Shown piece by piece: positions 7,910 to 8,040 of a stretch of DNA of 8,040 nt. The notes beneath the pieces were generated by a model. That model saw nothing but the letters and a program-made list of their open reading frames with translations. It made no database searches and was not told the DNA's origin. The position numbers and the translations under genes are program-made. Source of the DNA: an uncultured Haemophilus sp. (GTDB taxonomy: Bacteria; Pseudomonadota; Gammaproteobacteria; Enterobacterales; Pasteurellaceae). Positions within the stretch are counted from its first letter, which is position 1; each line of letters starts with the position of its first letter. Location: NCBI GenBank assembly GCA_959600045.1, contig CAUGKJ010000034.1:1-8040 (forward strand), given 5' to 3'.

Positions 7910-8040
7910 ATGAGTAAGAAATTACTTACACATCCAGAAATTGAAATTCGAAAATTAAAAGCGCCTTATTTTATCGAAAAATGGGCTTTTATTCCACTGT
8001 ACGCCCTTACTGTTTGTGACATATTTGTGAACCTGTTAGA
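7910..8040 (+). CDS. Unidentified divergent gene, 5' part, probable membrane protein
   Basis: An open frame of 43 codons running off the right edge, on the opposite strand to the nqr operon. It begins MSKKLLTHPEIEIRK and continues with a mixed stretch (LKAPYFIEKWAFIPLY) and a hydrophobic run (about residues 26-43, including FIPLYALTVCDIFVNLL) that looks like the first membrane helix after a basic N-terminus. The composition is protein-like and no stop occurs. An in-frame TAA at 7865-7867 lies upstream; the ATG at 7910 is the only ATG between it and the window edge. No clear Shine-Dalgarno precedes it (GTTTAATTCCTCG). I do not recognise the family. It does not resemble BolA, which I recall next to nqrA in H. 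influenzae. That it is a real gene is likely but not certain. Confidence 0.6.
   Translation, partial: MSKKLLTHPEIEIRKLKAPYFIEKWAFIPLYALTVCDIFVNLL

Noticed and set aside
1..8040. Insertion sequences, CRISPR arrays, tRNA or rRNA genes, phage or defence genes
   Set aside because: No repeats of the needed size, no tRNA-like folds and no matching proteins were seen; the coding content is accounted for by core genes.

Overview
The window holds the complete Na+-translocating NADH:quinone oxidoreductase (Na+-NQR) gene cluster of a gamma-proteobacterium, almost certainly a member of the Pasteurellaceae. Three exact copies of the 9-base Haemophilus-type DNA uptake signal AAGTGCGGT lie in intergenic DNA, and the AT-rich protein sequences look very close to Haemophilus. 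I cannot fix the species; a Haemophilus close to, but not identical with, H. influenzae (for example the H. parainfluenzae group) or Aggregatibacter fits.

Layout, right to left, because nearly everything is on the minus strand: a divergent intergenic region (7751-7909) separates an unrecognised plus-strand gene that runs off the right edge (7910-8040) from nqrA (7750-6407). Then follow nqrB (6404-5169), nqrC (5176-4385), nqrD (4385-3756), nqrE (3752-3156) and nqrF (3145-1910), with gaps of at most 10 bases or small overlaps. After a 144-base gap holding an inverted pair of uptake signals come apbE (1765-725) and nqrM (722-462). A 10-bp hairpin with a short T run (398-420) probably ends the operon. 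The 5' part of mnmA (345-1) follows on the same strand and leaves the window at the left edge. No stretch without a gene exceeds 160 bases.

The genes form one functional unit. NqrF takes hydride from NADH and passes electrons through FAD and a 2Fe-2S centre to the metal site held by NqrD/NqrE, then to the covalent FMN groups of NqrC and NqrB, and finally to ubiquinone, with Na+ pumped outward. ApbE attaches the two FMN groups to Thr in the SGAT motifs of NqrB and NqrC. NqrM is the maturation factor linked to the Cys-bound iron site between NqrD and NqrE. All the key residues I can check are present, so the pump should be functional.

The window is mostly a well-known core operon and I see no new biological system in it. 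The most unusual point is in mnmA: compared with the family pattern as I remember it, four residues are missing just after the ATP-binding loop helix, in an otherwise intact frame. Secondary points are the uptake-signal hairpin between nqrF and apbE, the weak ribosome binding site and repeat-rich promoter region of nqrA, and the unidentified divergent gene.
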